Of a stretch of 64,000 nt of DNA, positions 9,031-19,261 are shown piece after piece. The stretch covers positions 295,435 through 359,434 of the forward strand of contig NZ_KN322984.1 of the NCBI RefSeq assembly GCF_000774145.1, given 5' to 3'. Under the pieces are notes generated by a model that did no database searches, was not told where the DNA came from, and saw nothing but the letters and a program-made list of their open reading frames with translations. Both the position numbers and the translations under genes were made by a program. Origin of the DNA: Pseudomonas mediterranea CFBP 5447 (lineage in GTDB: Bacteria > Pseudomonadota > Gammaproteobacteria > Pseudomonadales > Pseudomonadaceae). Every line of letters begins with the position of its first letter. Position 1 is the stretch's first letter.

Positions 9031-11322
9031 ATGAGCCAGCCCTTGGAGAGAGCCAACCGGCGGATCCTGATCGTCGACGACACCCTGACGATTCATGAGG
9101 ATTTTCGAAAGATCCTCAGTCCCCAGGCAGCTGCCGAAGACAACCTGAGCAGTGCCGAAGAGGCCCTGTTCGGTGCACCGGTCGCGGCCGCTACCCAGAG
9201 TTTCGTGCTCGACTCTGCCTTCCAGGGCATGGAAGCCTTGAACAAGGTCGAGACAGCGCTGGCCCAGGGGCAACCCTATGCCATGGCCTTCATCGACATG
9301 CGCATGCCCCCAGGCTGGGATGGCCTGGAAACCATCGAAAGGCTGTGGCGCGCCGACCCCAAGCTGCAAGTGGCGCTGTGCACCGCTTATTCGGATTATT
9401 CCTGGGAAGACATCGCCGACCGCCTCGAACTGGGCGACCGCCTGCTCATCCTGAAAAAGCCCTTCGACGCCATCGAGATTCGTCAGATGGCCAGCACCCT
9501 GACCGTCAAATGGCAGATGACCGAAGACGCGGCGCTGAAGATGGACATGCTCGAACAGGCGGTGGAGGAACGCACCCGGGAACTGGCCGATGCCAACATC
9601 ATCGTGCAGAACAGCCCGACCATCCTCTATCGCCTGCGCGGCGAACCGCCGTTCCCATTGATGTACATCTCCCACAACATCACCAAGTTCGGCCATGTCG
9701 CGGCGCAACTGGTCAACTCACCCGACTGGGCGCACGCGCTGATCCACCCCGATGACCAGTCCAAGATCGACCAGGCCATGGTCCGGGTGCTGGATCGCGA
9801 TACGGCGGGGGCGTCCATAGAGTTCCGCATGCGCACCGGCGACGGTACGTTCCGCTGGGTGGAAAACCGCTATATCCCGGTGCGCAACGAGCAAGGCCTG
9901 TTGCTGGAGGTGGAAGGCATTATCCTGGATATCACCGAACGCAAGCTGGCCGAGGAAAAGATCGCCCTGCTGGCCCGTACCGACGGCCTGACCGGACTGG
10001 CCAACCGCGCCACGGTGATCGAACGGTTGCACCAGGCATTCGCCGCAGCGCGCCGGGGGGCGCCGGCGTTCGCGATGTTCTACCTGGACCTGGACCACTT
10101 CAAGCGGATCAACGACACCCTGGGCCATCCCATCGGCGACCTGCTGCTGCAGGAAGTCGCCACGCGCATCAAGGGCTGCACCCGGGAAAACGACGTGGTC
10201 GCGCGCCTGGGCGGCGACGAGTTCGCCATCCTGCAACTGGATGTCCACGAACCGACCCAATGCGCTGCCCTGGCAGCCAAGATCCGCGACACCCTGGTGG
10301 TGCCCTACTCCCTGGACGGCAACGATGTACGGATCTCCGTGAGCATCGGCATCGCCCTGTACACCCCTGAAAGCCCGAGTGCCGACAGCCTGATGGCCCA
10401 GTCCGACATGGCCCTGTACCGCTCCAAGGAAAAAGGCCGCAACCAGTACCATTTCCATAACGAGGAGATCAACCAGGAGGTGACGGACCGGGTCGCCCTG
10501 GCCAACGACCTGCGCCAGGCCATCGAGAACCACGAGCTGCATCTGCACTACCTGCCGGAAGTCGACCTTGGCACCGGCAAGATCCTGGGCATGGGCGTGC
10601 AGGTACGCTGGAAGCATCCGGAACGGGGCTGGCTGGAGCCGTCGGCGTTCATGCCGGCGGCCGAAAAGACCGGGCTCATCATTGCCCTCGGCCATTGGGT
10701 ACTGGACCAGGCCTGCCAACAGATGCGCCAGTGGCGCGACCAGGGCATGGCGCCGCCGGTGATCGCCCTCGACCTGTCCCTGACCCAGCTCAAGACCGGG
10801 CCGGAACTGATCTATGACGTGCTGCGCACTACCGCCCGCTGGGAACTGGCCCCTTGGGACCTGCGCTTCGATGTCACCGAAGCCACCCTCGCCCAGACCA
10901 AATGGACCCACAACGACGTGCTGCCGCGCCTGTGTGAACTGGGGGTTCAGGTGGCCATCGATGATTTCGGCACCGAGTACTCCTCGTTCGATTACCTCAA
11001 GACCTATCGGGTCAATCACCTCAAGCTCGCCCAGCGCCTGCTCGACAGCGCCAACGACGACCCCGACAACGCCATGACCCTGCGGGCCATCATCAACTTT
11101 GCCCGGGACGTGGGCATCGGCATCATCGCCGAGGGCGTCGAGACCCAGGAACAACGCACCACGCTGATGTCCACCGGCGGAGCGATGCAAGCCCAAGGGC
11201 ATTATTTCAGCACGGCGGTGGACAGCGGCCAGGCCGCCGAACTGCTCAAGGCCGGCACCATCGTTCCCGTGGTGGATCACTGGACCCGGCCGGCGAGCCA
11301 GCTATCGGAGAGCAACCCATGA
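9031..11322 (+). CDS. REC-PAS-GGDEF-EAL protein, probable diguanylate cyclase with degenerate EAL
   Basis: This 763-residue protein has a REC domain (about 10-165) with Asp16/17 and phosphoacceptor Asp89 ('[13 protein letters not shown]'). About 30 extra residues lie between the acidic pocket and the second strand. A coiled coil (about 168-190) and a PAS domain ('[17 protein letters not shown]') follow. The GGDEF domain has an intact active site, GGDEF 394-398, and a product-inhibition I-site RxxD ('REND') five residues before it. In the C-terminal EAL domain the signature reads Met-Gly-Val (521-523) and 'DDFGTEYSS' replaces DDFGTGYSS, so phosphodiesterase activity is doubtful. It is likely a diguanylate cyclase controlled by phosphorylation. 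The stop overlaps the next start by 4 bp. Confidence 0.9.
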   Translation: MSQPLERANRRILIVDDTLTIHEDFRKILSPQAAAEDNLSSAEEALFGAPVAAATQSFVLDSAFQGMEALNKVETALAQGQPYAMAFIDMRMPPGWDGLETIERLWRADPKLQVALCTAYSDYSWEDIADRLELGDRLLILKKPFDAIEIRQMASTLTVKWQMTEDAALKMDMLEQAVEERTRELADANIIVQNSPTILYRLRGEPPFPLMYISHNITKFGHVAAQLVNSPDWAHALIHPDDQSKIDQAMVRVLDRDTAGASIEFRMRTGDGTFRWVENRYIPVRNEQGLLLEVEGIILDITERKLAEEKIALLARTDGLTGLANRATVIERLHQAFAAARRGAPAFAMFYLDLDHFKRINDTLGHPIGDLLLQEVATRIKGCTRENDVVARLGGDEFAILQLDVHEPTQCAALAAKIRDTLVVPYSLDGNDVRISVSIGIALYTPESPSADSLMAQSDMALYRSKEKGRNQYHFHNEEINQEVTDRVALANDLRQAIENHELHLHYLPEVDLGTGKILGMGVQVRWKHPERGWLEPSAFMPAAEKTGLIIALGHWVLDQACQQMRQWRDQGMAPPVIALDLSLTQLKTGPELIYDVLRTTARWELAPWDLRFDVTEATLAQTKWTHNDVLPRLCELGVQVAIDDFGTEYSSFDYLKTYRVNHLKLAQRLLDSANDDPDNAMTLRAIINFARDVGIGIIAEGVETQEQRTTLMSTGGAMQAQGHYFSTAVDSGQAAELLKAGTIVPVVDHWTRPASQLSESNP

Positions 11323-13193
11323 ACCCCATGTCGGTACCTGCCAACCGGCGGATCCTGGTGGTGGACGATACGCCGGCCATCCATCAGGACTTTCGCAAGA
11401 TCCTCAGCCCCGGCAACGGCAGCGATGATTCGCTGGACGACACCGAGAGCCTGTTGTTCGGAACGCCCCAGGTCAACCGACTGCAATTTCAGATCGACTC
11501 GGCCTACCAGGGCGAAGAAGCCCTGGAGCTGGTCAAGCGCGCCCAGGCCGAAGGCCAGCCCTATGCGCTGGTGTTCGCCGACATGCGCATGCCGCCGGGC
11601 TGGGACGGCCTGCAAACCATCGAGCGCTTGTGGCAAGCCGACCCGCGCCTGCAAATCGCCCTGTGCACGGCTTTCTCGGACTACACCTGGGAAACCATGT
11701 CCGAACGCATCGAGTTTGATGATCAGCTGCTGATCCTGAAAAAACCCTTCGACACCCTGGAAATCCGCCAGATGGCCAGCGCCATGACCTGGAAATGGCA
11801 GCTGGCCCAGGATGCGGCGAGAAAAATGCGCAGCCTGGAGCGCACGATCGAGGAGCGGGTCCAGGAATTGCTCAAGGTGTCCCACCTGCTGCAATACGAC
11901 GTGCTCACCGAGCTGCCCAACAGCATGTTGCTCGGGGATCGCCTGACCCAGGCCATGGCTCAGTGCCGGCGCCATGACCGGCAACTGGCGGTGATGTTCA
12001 TCGGCCTGGATCGCTTCAAGCGCATCAACAATGCCCTCGGCCATCCGGTGGGCGATGAGATGCTCAAACGCGTGGCCCGCACGTTGGCAACGGTGGTGCG
12101 TGAATCCGATTCGGTGTTTCGCTACGGCTCCGATGAATTCGTGGTGGTGCTGGGGGACATCGTCGACCCGCAGCAGATCAAGGGCGTGGCGGAAAAACTG
12201 CTGACGGCCATCAACTCGCCCCAACCGATCGATGGCCATGACCTGACCGTCACCGCGAGCCTGGGTGTCAGCGTGTATCCGGCCGACGGTTTCGACGCCG
12301 TGGCGTTGATCAAGAAAGCCGAGACGGCGATGCGCAACGTCAAGGAAACCGGGCCCAACGACTACCGTTTTTTCACCGAGGACATGAACCGTCGGGCCCG
12401 ACAGCAACAGACCATCGAATCCGGTTTGCGACTGGCCCTGCAACGCAAGGAGTTCGTGCTGCATTACCAGCCCAAGCTGGACCTGCGCAGTGGCAAGGTG
12501 GTTGGCGCCGAGGCACTGGTGCGCTGGAACCGGCCGGGGCACGGGCTGGTCCCTCCGTCGGATTTCATCCCGGTGGCCGAGGACAGCGGGCTGATCGTGC
12601 CGTTGAGCCAATGGGTGCTCCAGGAAGCCTGCCAGCAGGCCTGCGCCTGGCAAGCCCAGGGCATGCGGCCGTTGTACGTGTCGGTCAACGTCTCGGCCAT
12701 CGACTTTCGTCAACGCAGCTTCGTCGAAGGCATCGCCCGCACCCTCAAGGAAACGGGACTGGACCCGACACAGTTAGAACTGGAGATCACCGAAAGCGTG
12801 CTGATGCAGAACATCGATACCACCGTCGCCATCCTCAAGGCCATCAAGCAACAGGGGATCCGGCTGGCCATCGACGACTTCGGCACGGGCTATTCGAGCC
12901 TGAGTTACCTGCAGAAATTTCCGGTGGATGTACTGAAGATCGACCAATCGTTCGTCGGTGACCTGAGTATCGACAGCAACGACGCCAAGCTGGTGAGCAC
13001 CATCATCAACCTCGGCAAGGGCCTGAACCTGCACATCATCGCCGAAGGCGTGGAAACCCGCGAACAGCTGGAGTTCCTCAAGCTTCACCAGTGCGAGGAG
13101 GCCCAGGGCTACTACTTCAGCAAGGCGGTGGAGCCGCAAGCCTTTGTCCAATGGATGGCCGAGTGGGAACGACGTCCGAATCCGTTTTCGTGA
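11319..13193 (+). CDS. REC-GGDEF-EAL protein, probable c-di-GMP phosphodiesterase with altered GGDEF
   Basis: This 624-residue protein starts with a REC domain closely similar to its upstream neighbour's, with the same insert containing 'LLFG' and the same '[19 protein letters not shown]'. A coiled coil, a GGDEF domain and an EAL domain follow. The cyclase motif reads GSDEF (270-274), preceded by an RxxD I-site ('RESD'). The EAL domain looks active: EAL 398-400, 'ELEITES', 'DDFGTGYSSLSYL', 'VLKIDQSFV' and '[11 protein letters not shown]' all match catalytic EAL enzymes. The likely role is c-di-GMP hydrolysis, with the GGDEF part perhaps regulatory. It is translationally coupled (ATGA) to the preceding cyclase. 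The next gene, a cytochrome c peroxidase, starts 36 bp downstream. Confidence 0.9.
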   Translation: MNPMSVPANRRILVVDDTPAIHQDFRKILSPGNGSDDSLDDTESLLFGTPQVNRLQFQIDSAYQGEEALELVKRAQAEGQPYALVFADMRMPPGWDGLQTIERLWQADPRLQIALCTAFSDYTWETMSERIEFDDQLLILKKPFDTLEIRQMASAMTWKWQLAQDAARKMRSLERTIEERVQELLKVSHLLQYDVLTELPNSMLLGDRLTQAMAQCRRHDRQLAVMFIGLDRFKRINNALGHPVGDEMLKRVARTLATVVRESDSVFRYGSDEFVVVLGDIVDPQQIKGVAEKLLTAINSPQPIDGHDLTVTASLGVSVYPADGFDAVALIKKAETAMRNVKETGPNDYRFFTEDMNRRARQQQTIESGLRLALQRKEFVLHYQPKLDLRSGKVVGAEALVRWNRPGHGLVPPSDFIPVAEDSGLIVPLSQWVLQEACQQACAWQAQGMRPLYVSVNVSAIDFRQRSFVEGIARTLKETGLDPTQLELEITESVLMQNIDTTVAILKAIKQQGIRLAIDDFGTGYSSLSYLQKFPVDVLKIDQSFVGDLSIDSNDAKLVSTIINLGKGLNLHIIAEGVETREQLEFLKLHQCEEAQGYYFSKAVEPQAFVQWMAEWERRPNPFS

Positions 13194-13229
13194 AACACCC
13201 ATCAATCAAGAGATTCAAGGAAGCACCCG

Positions 13230-14189
13230 ATGGCGTCATCTGGACTGTTACTCGCTCTCGGCCTGCTCATGGGCCTGGGCGCGACCGCTCACGCCGCACC
13301 ACTGGAGGAGCCGCTCAAGCCGCTGCCCCCCGTTCCGGCCCTTGACCCCAAGCGCGTCCAATTGGGCCAACGGTTGTTCTTTGACCCTCGCCTGTCGGTC
13401 AACAACACCCTGTCCTGCGCCAGTTGCCATCGCCTGGACAAGGGTGGGGCCGACGACAAACGGTTTTCCCTGGGCTTCGATGGCAAACCGGTGGAAGTCA
13501 ATACACCCACTGTGTTCAACGCAAGCCTGAACTTCCACCAGTTCTGGGACGGCCGCGTCGATACCCTGGAAGAACAGGTGCACACCGTGGTGACCAGCCC
13601 CACGGAGATGGGCAATACCTGGGAATCGGTGGTCGAGCGCATCGCCGGCGACCCAGGTTATGTCAAGGATTTCGCCAGCGCTTATCCCGATGGCGTCACC
13701 AAGCTCAATATCCAGGGAGCCCTGGCCGATTTCGAGCGCACCCTGCTGACGCCCAACTCGCGCTTCGACCAATATCTGCTGGGCAACACCGACATCCTCA
13801 CTCCTCGGGAGAAATTCGGTTACCAACGCTTCAAGGAATACGGCTGCATCGCTTGCCACCAGGGCGTGAACATCGGCGGCAACATGTTCCAGAAGTTCGG
13901 CGTCATGGGTGACTACATCGCGGATCGGGGCAACCCCACCCGGGTCGATGAGGGGCGCTTCAACATCACCGGCGATGATGCCGACCGTCAGGTCTTCAAG
14001 GTTCCCAGCCTGCGTAACGTGGCCGTCACCGCCCCGTATTTCCACGACGGCTCCGCACCGACCCTCGAGCGCGCGGTGGAGGTGATGTTCAAATACCAGT
14101 TGGGCCGTGAGCCCTTGAAAAACGACACGGAGCTGATCGTCGAATTCCTCAAGACCCTGACCGGCGAACGGGAGGGCAAGCCACTATGA
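13230..14189 (+). CDS. di-haem cytochrome c peroxidase (CcpA/MauG family)
   Basis: A 319-residue periplasmic protein with a signal peptide (cleavage near 'AHAAPL'). Two c-type haem motifs are CASCH (Cys63, Cys66, His67) and CIACH (Cys206, Cys209, His210). This spacing is that of bacterial di-haem peroxidases, which reduce hydrogen peroxide with electrons from cytochrome c; 'NTPTVFNASLNFHQFWDGR' is a family motif. An AAGGAAG ribosome site precedes the ATG. What is unusual is the position inside a c-di-GMP/two-component operon, and its stop overlaps the next start (a histidine kinase) by 4 bp. A sensory role for peroxide or electron flow is inferred from context only. Confidence 0.92.
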   Translation: MASSGLLLALGLLMGLGATAHAAPLEEPLKPLPPVPALDPKRVQLGQRLFFDPRLSVNNTLSCASCHRLDKGGADDKRFSLGFDGKPVEVNTPTVFNASLNFHQFWDGRVDTLEEQVHTVVTSPTEMGNTWESVVERIAGDPGYVKDFASAYPDGVTKLNIQGALADFERTLLTPNSRFDQYLLGNTDILTPREKFGYQRFKEYGCIACHQGVNIGGNMFQKFGVMGDYIADRGNPTRVDEGRFNITGDDADRQVFKVPSLRNVAVTAPYFHDGSAPTLERAVEVMFKYQLGREPLKNDTELIVEFLKTLTGEREGKPL

Positions 14190-15988
14190 AGGCCCTTCGT
14201 CGCTTCGGCCTGTTCTTCATCGGCGCCCTGCTCGCCTCGGTGCTGCTGTTCATGTATGTCAATTCGAGTGCGCAGCAGGCTGCCTCGTACATCGAGTCCC
14301 GGGACCTGATCCGCCAGCTCAAGCAGCAAGACGCCATCTGGGACAACGAAGTCCTCAAATCCCGGATCGCCTTGAGCCACAACTACGATCTCCTGGTATC
14401 CCCACTGCATGAGATGTCCCGTCTCTGGCAGCGCCTGGACGCCATCGAGTCGGAGCCCGGTCGCCATGCGCCCTCGCTGTGGGAGACCCAGCGCGATGAA
14501 TACCTCAAGGCCATCAAGGAAAAGACCCGCCTGGTGGAACAGTTCAAGTCCCACAACGCAGTGCTGCGCAACTCCCTGGCGTTCCTGCCCACCGCCGAGG
14601 ACGACATCCAGGCCGAGTTCACCCAACTGTCCGACGATGAAAAACTGCAATTGCAGAGCGTCGCCATCGACACCTATGACCTGCTGCTCAGCAGCATGGA
14701 ATTTTCCCTGCTCACCACCCGCGAAATTGCCGCCGAGGTGCTGCTGGGCCTGAACCGCCTCGATGTCAACAAGGAGCGCCTGCCGGTGGGCCTGCATGAC
14801 TCCATCGACATCCTGAGCCGGCACATCGCCCTGATCCTGCGCGAGCAACCACGGGTCAACGAGTTGCTGGAGGGCATCGAAGCCGTTCCCGTCTCCGACA
14901 ATCTGGACACCATCACCCGCCTGCTCGAGCAGGACCAGGAAATAGCCGCCGACAAATACCAGCGCAATCACGTGTACCTGCTGGTGTTCGCTACCCTTCT
15001 GGTGTTGATATTGATCTGGCTGGCCATCCGGCTGATACGCAGCTTTGCCGAGATCAAGCGCGTCAACAACGCTCTGCAAACCGCCAACGACGAGCTGGAA
15101 CAGCGGGTCGAGGAGCGCACCCGCCAGCTCAAGGATACCCAAAGCGAGTTGATGGACACCGCCCGCCAGGCCGGCATGGCGGAAATCGCCACCAACGTGC
15201 TGCACAACGTCGGCAACGTGCTCAATAGCGTGAATATCTCCGCCGACCTGGTCAGTCGCAAGTTGCGCAGCAGCAAGGCCCAGGGTCTGGGCAAGGCAAT
15301 GAGCCTGATCAACGAACACCCTCATGACCTGGGGCATTTCCTCACCGAAGACGAGAAAGGCAAGCTGCTGCCGGGCTACCTCAACCAGTTGGTGGACGCC
15401 ATGGCGGTCGAACAGCAGAGCCTGATCGATGAGTTGACCCAGTTGAGCAAGAGCGTGGACCACATCAAGGACATCGTCTCCACGCAGCAATCCTATGCCG
15501 GGGCCAACAGCATGATGGAACCGCTGGTGGTCGGCGAACTGCTGGAAGATGCCCTGCGCATGAACTCCGGCGCCCTGACCCGGCACCATGTGACGGTGAT
15601 CAAGGAGTACGGCAACTTGCCGCGGATCATGGGCGACAAGCACCGTTTGCTGCTGATCCTGATCAACCTGATCAGCAACGCCAAATACGCCATGGCCGGG
15701 GTCTCGAATCACGCGCGGAACATGACCCTGAGTGCGCAGGTCGTAAATGGCGAGACGTTGCAGATCAGTGTCAAGGACGAAGGCGAAGGTATTCCAGAAG
15801 AGAACATGACACGCATCTTTGCCCACGGTTTTACCACGCGCAAGGAAGGCCACGGGTTCGGCCTGCACAGCTGTGCAACGGCTGCCATCGAGATGAACGG
15901 CCGCCTTACCGCCCACAGTGAGGGACCCGGCAAGGGAGCGACGTTTGTGCTGCACGTGCCCCTGAAACTTGCGGAAGAGGATTCATGA
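14186..15988 (+). CDS. membrane histidine kinase with periplasmic sensor domain
   Basis: This 600-residue protein has a transmembrane helix at about 7-27, a mostly helical periplasmic domain (about 28-260) resembling DAHL-type sensors, and a second transmembrane helix at about 262-284. A coiled coil ('ANDELEQRVEERTRQLKDT') leads to the kinase core. The phosphoacceptor region reads 'AEIATNVLHNVGNVLNSV', an H-box variant with His-Asn rather than His-Glu. The ATPase domain has 'NLISNAKYAM', 'DEGEGIP' and 'GHGFGLHS'. There is no receiver domain, so it must pass phosphate to a partner, and the REC proteins of this operon are the obvious candidates. It is coupled by 4-bp overlaps to the upstream peroxidase and the downstream REC-kinase. 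Confidence 0.9.
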   Translation: MKALRRFGLFFIGALLASVLLFMYVNSSAQQAASYIESRDLIRQLKQQDAIWDNEVLKSRIALSHNYDLLVSPLHEMSRLWQRLDAIESEPGRHAPSLWETQRDEYLKAIKEKTRLVEQFKSHNAVLRNSLAFLPTAEDDIQAEFTQLSDDEKLQLQSVAIDTYDLLLSSMEFSLLTTREIAAEVLLGLNRLDVNKERLPVGLHDSIDILSRHIALILREQPRVNELLEGIEAVPVSDNLDTITRLLEQDQEIAADKYQRNHVYLLVFATLLVLILIWLAIRLIRSFAEIKRVNNALQTANDELEQRVEERTRQLKDTQSELMDTARQAGMAEIATNVLHNVGNVLNSVNISADLVSRKLRSSKAQGLGKAMSLINEHPHDLGHFLTEDEKGKLLPGYLNQLVDAMAVEQQSLIDELTQLSKSVDHIKDIVSTQQSYAGANSMMEPLVVGELLEDALRMNSGALTRHHVTVIKEYGNLPRIMGDKHRLLLILINLISNAKYAMAGVSNHARNMTLSAQVVNGETLQISVKDEGEGIPEENMTRIFAHGFTTRKEGHGFGLHSCATAAIEMNGRLTAHSEGPGKGATFVLHVPLKLAEEDS

Positions 15989-17391
15989 ACAATTTAAGTA
16001 ACCGGCGCATTCTGCTGATCGACGATACGCCCGCCATTCATGAGGATTTTCGCAAGATTCTCACCCCCGAGGACGACAGCAACGCCGACTTGCAGGACAT
16101 GGAAAGCGCGCTGTTTGGCGAAGCACCGAAACCGGTTGGCACGGTGTTCGAGCTCGACTCGGCCTACGGTGGCCAGGAAGGCCTGAGCAAATTGCAGGCG
16201 GCAGTGGCAAACGACCGCCCGTATGCCCTCGCCTTCGTCGACATGCGCATGCCAGAGGGCTGGGACGGTGCCAAGACCATCGAGGAATTGTGGAAGTGCG
16301 ACTCGCAGTTGCAGGTGGTGGTGTGCACGGCCTATTCGGATTATTCATGGGATGAGCTGCTGGATCGACTGAACGGCCACGACCGCCTGCTGATCCTGAA
16401 AAAGCCGTTCGATAACATCGAAGTCCAGCAGATGGCCAACACCCTGACCACCAAATGGGAAATGACTTCGCGCGCGCAGTTGAAGATGAGCAAGCTAGAG
16501 GAGCTGGTGCAGCAACGCACCCAGGCCTTCAAGCAAGCCAGTACCCTGCTGCAGATGGAAATCGACGAACGCAAGATGCTCGAAACCCAGTTGGTGCAAT
16601 CGGAAAAACTCGCCTCGCTGGGACAGTTGGCCGCCGGGGTAGCTCATGAAATCAACAACCCCATCGGTTTCATCTCCTCCAACCTGGGAGCGCTGGACGG
16701 CTATTTCAACAAGCTGGAGGAAATGCTCCTGGCCTACGGCAACGCCGAGGAAGCCATCGCCTCGCCGGAACTGGCGCTGTACCTGGCCAAGCTGCGCGAA
16801 CAAGTGGAGCTGGATTTCCTCGTCGAGGACATTCCGCTGTTGATCAAGGAGTCCAAGGACGGCATCGCCAGGGTCGGACAGATCGTCAAGGACCTGAAGG
16901 ACTTCTCCCGCGTGGATTCCAACCAGGAATGGCAGATGGCGAACCTGCAGCAGGGCATGGACTCGACCCTGAACATCGTGGCCAACGAAATCAAGTACAA
17001 GGCCGACGTGGTCAAGGAGTACAGCCCGCTGCCGGAGGTCGAATGCCTGCCGTCGCAAATCAACCAGGTGATCATGAACCTGATCGTCAACGCCGCCCAG
17101 GCCATCGGCCCCGAACGCGGCACCATCACCCTGCGCAACGGCGTCGACGGTGACACCGTGTGGATCGAAGTCGCCGACAACGGCTCGGGCATCCCACCGG
17201 AAACCCTGCAAAAGATCTTCGACCCGTTCTTCACCACCAAACCCATCGGCCAGGGCACGGGGCTTGGACTGTCGTTGTCCTATGGCATCGTGAAGAAGCA
17301 CAACGGCGAGATCACCGTGCGCAGCGAAGTGGGGGTGGGCACGACGTTCCGGGTCGAGTTGCCGGTGCGGCAGATGAAGCTGGCGGAGTAG
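15985..17391 (+). CDS. REC-histidine kinase (cytoplasmic hybrid)
   Basis: A 468-residue soluble protein. Its N-terminal REC domain has the same inserted loop ('[12 protein letters not shown]') and '[20 protein letters not shown]' as the two GGDEF-EAL proteins. A coiled coil and a classical kinase core follow: H-box '[16 protein letters not shown]' with His221, N-box '[10 protein letters not shown]', '[11 protein letters not shown]', and the '[18 protein letters not shown]' lid. It may both receive phosphate from the membrane kinase and phosphorylate the GGDEF-EAL receivers, making a phosphorelay. It is the last gene of the 9031-17391 operon. A REP element follows. Confidence 0.9.
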   Translation: MNNLSNRRILLIDDTPAIHEDFRKILTPEDDSNADLQDMESALFGEAPKPVGTVFELDSAYGGQEGLSKLQAAVANDRPYALAFVDMRMPEGWDGAKTIEELWKCDSQLQVVVCTAYSDYSWDELLDRLNGHDRLLILKKPFDNIEVQQMANTLTTKWEMTSRAQLKMSKLEELVQQRTQAFKQASTLLQMEIDERKMLETQLVQSEKLASLGQLAAGVAHEINNPIGFISSNLGALDGYFNKLEEMLLAYGNAEEAIASPELALYLAKLREQVELDFLVEDIPLLIKESKDGIARVGQIVKDLKDFSRVDSNQEWQMANLQQGMDSTLNIVANEIKYKADVVKEYSPLPEVECLPSQINQVIMNLIVNAAQAIGPERGTITLRNGVDGDTVWIEVADNGSGIPPETLQKIFDPFFTTKPIGQGTGLGLSLSYGIVKKHNGEITVRSEVGVGTTFRVELPVRQMKLAE

Positions 17392-17502
17392 ACGCAGATT
17401 TATCTGTGAAAGAGTGGCCACAGATAAAGCCCTCAGCACATGAAATCCTCTCATCACCGGTTGCCCAGCGTTTCGCCACCAGCGCAAAATGCCTCGATCC
17501 CC

Positions 17503-17591
17503 GTGGCGAGGGAGCTTGCTCCCGCTCGGGTGCGAAGCAGCCGCCTTCGGGATCGCTTCGCAATCCAGCGGGAGCAAGCGCCCTCGCCACA
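17503..17591. repeat. REPIN (GTGGCGAGGGAGCTTGCTCC family)
   Basis: Inverted copies of the GGCGAGGGAGCTTGCTCCCGC unit face each other, the right copy carrying one base change ('GCGCCCTCGCC'). It lies just upstream of the next gene's ribosome-binding site. Confidence 0.75.
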
Positions 17592-17620
17592 GCCCTTCGC
17601 CCCTACCCCAAGGAAACCGC

Positions 17621-19240
17621 ATGAGCCTGTCGCTACTGAGCCGTTACGCCTTCTTTGCCGGCTGTGTGCTGTTCACCCTCGCCAGCCTGCCGTTCCTCGC
17701 GCATGACTGGCTATGGCCGATCGTGCTGGTGACAGGCCTGCTGAGCCTGCTGGGGATGTTCGACCTGCTGCAAAAACGCCACGCCGTGCGGCGCAACTAT
17801 CCGATCCTGGGCAATATCCGCTACCTGGTCGAAGGTATTCGCCCGGAGATCCGCCAGTACCTGCTCGAATCCGACAGCGATGCCCTGCCCTTCTCCCGCG
17901 CCCAACGCTCGCTGGTGTATTCCCGGGCCAAGAACGAAAGTGCCGACAAACCCTTCGGCACCTTGATCGACGTCTACCAGGCCGGCTTCGAATTCATCGG
18001 CCACTCCATGCGCCCGGCCCCGCTGAGCGACCCCAGCGGGTTTCGCGTAACGGTCGGTGGCCCGCAGTGCACCCAGCCTTACTCGGCTTCGGTGTTCAAC
18101 ATTTCCGCCATGAGCTTCGGCTCCCTGAGTGCCAACGCCATCCGGGCGTTGAACCAGGGCGCGAAGCTCGGCAATTTCGCCCACGACACCGGCGAAGGCA
18201 GCATCAGCCCCTACCATCGCGAACACGGCGGCGACCTGACCTGGGAGCTGGGCAGCGGCTACTTCGGCTGTCGCACCGCGGACGGCCACTTCGACCCGGA
18301 GCGGTTCGCCGTCCAGGCCCGGGACCCACAGGTGCGGATGATTGAAATCAAGATGAGCCAGGGCGCCAAGCCCGGCCACGGCGGGATCCTGCCCAAGCAC
18401 AAGGTCACCCGGGAAATCGCCGAGACCCGCGGCATCCGCATGGGCGAGGATTGCATTTCACCGTCCTGCCACAGTGCGTTTTCCACGCCTATCGAGCTGA
18501 TGCGATTCGTACAACAACTGCGTGAGTTGTCCGGGGGAAAACCGGTGGGCTTCAAGTTCTGCCTGGGTCACCCGTGGGAGTTCATGGGGATCGCCAAGGC
18601 CATGCTGGAAACCGGCATCCTGCCCGACTTCATCGTGGTGGACGGCAAGGAAGGTGGCACGGGCGCCGCGCCGGTCGAGTTCACCGACCACATCGGCGCG
18701 CCATTGCGCGAGGGCCTGCTGTTCGTCCACAACACCCTGGTGGGCCTGAACCTGCGGGACAAGATCAAGCTCGGCGCCAGCGGCAAGATCGTCAGTGCCT
18801 TCGACATCGCCAGCGTACTGGCCATCGGCGCCGACTGGGCCAACGCCGCCCGGGGCTTCATGTTCGCCATCGGCTGCATCCAGTCACAAAGCTGCCACAC
18901 CAACAAATGCCCCACCGGCGTCGCCACCCAGGACACCTTGCGCCAGCGCGCCCTGGTCGTTCCGGACAAGGCCCAGCGGGTCTACAGCTTCCACCGCAAC
19001 ACCCTCAAGGCCCTGGCGGAAATGCTCGCCGCCGCCGGCCTCGAACACCCTTCGCAGTTGCAACCCAAGCACCTGGTTCGACGGATGTCCGCGACCGAGA
19101 TCAAGCTGTTTTCTCAATTGCATGTGTTTCTCAAGCCGGGGGAGTTGCTGACGGGCGAGGTGAATGGCGCGTTTTATTCGCGGATGTGGCAGATGGCGCG
19201 GGCGGGCAGTTTCGAGCCTTTGGAAGTGGAGGTTGCGTAA
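17621..19240 (+). CDS. FMN-binding glutamate-synthase-like protein (GltB central-domain family)
   Basis: A 539-residue protein with two N-terminal hydrophobic segments (about 10-25 and 28-45), then the FMN/2-oxoglutarate barrel of glutamate synthase large subunits. Family features include 'ISAMSFGSLSANAIRALNQGA', 'NTGEGSISPYH'-type residues (here HDTGEGSISPYH), 'KMSQGAKPGHGG' and a cysteine cluster 'CIQSQSCHTNKCPTG' that resembles the 3Fe-4S site. The glutaminase domain is absent, so it is a stand-alone family member whose reaction in pseudomonads is not established. The ATG at 17621 is chosen for its AAGGAAA ribosome site; longer frames translate REP sequence. Confidence 0.85.
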   Translation: MSLSLLSRYAFFAGCVLFTLASLPFLAHDWLWPIVLVTGLLSLLGMFDLLQKRHAVRRNYPILGNIRYLVEGIRPEIRQYLLESDSDALPFSRAQRSLVYSRAKNESADKPFGTLIDVYQAGFEFIGHSMRPAPLSDPSGFRVTVGGPQCTQPYSASVFNISAMSFGSLSANAIRALNQGAKLGNFAHDTGEGSISPYHREHGGDLTWELGSGYFGCRTADGHFDPERFAVQARDPQVRMIEIKMSQGAKPGHGGILPKHKVTREIAETRGIRMGEDCISPSCHSAFSTPIELMRFVQQLRELSGGKPVGFKFCLGHPWEFMGIAKAMLETGILPDFIVVDGKEGGTGAAPVEFTDHIGAPLREGLLFVHNTLVGLNLRDKIKLGASGKIVSAFDIASVLAIGADWANAARGFMFAIGCIQSQSCHTNKCPTGVATQDTLRQRALVVPDKAQRVYSFHRNTLKALAEMLAAAGLEHPSQLQPKHLVRRMSATEIKLFSQLHVFLKPGELLTGEVNGAFYSRMWQMARAGSFEPLEVEVA

Positions 19241-19261
19241 CCGTTAACGGAGAACACCCCA

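Noticed and set aside
13988..15955. A 655-codon minus-strand frame across the peroxidase/kinase junction
   Set aside because: Shadow of two well-supported overlapping genes; no domains.
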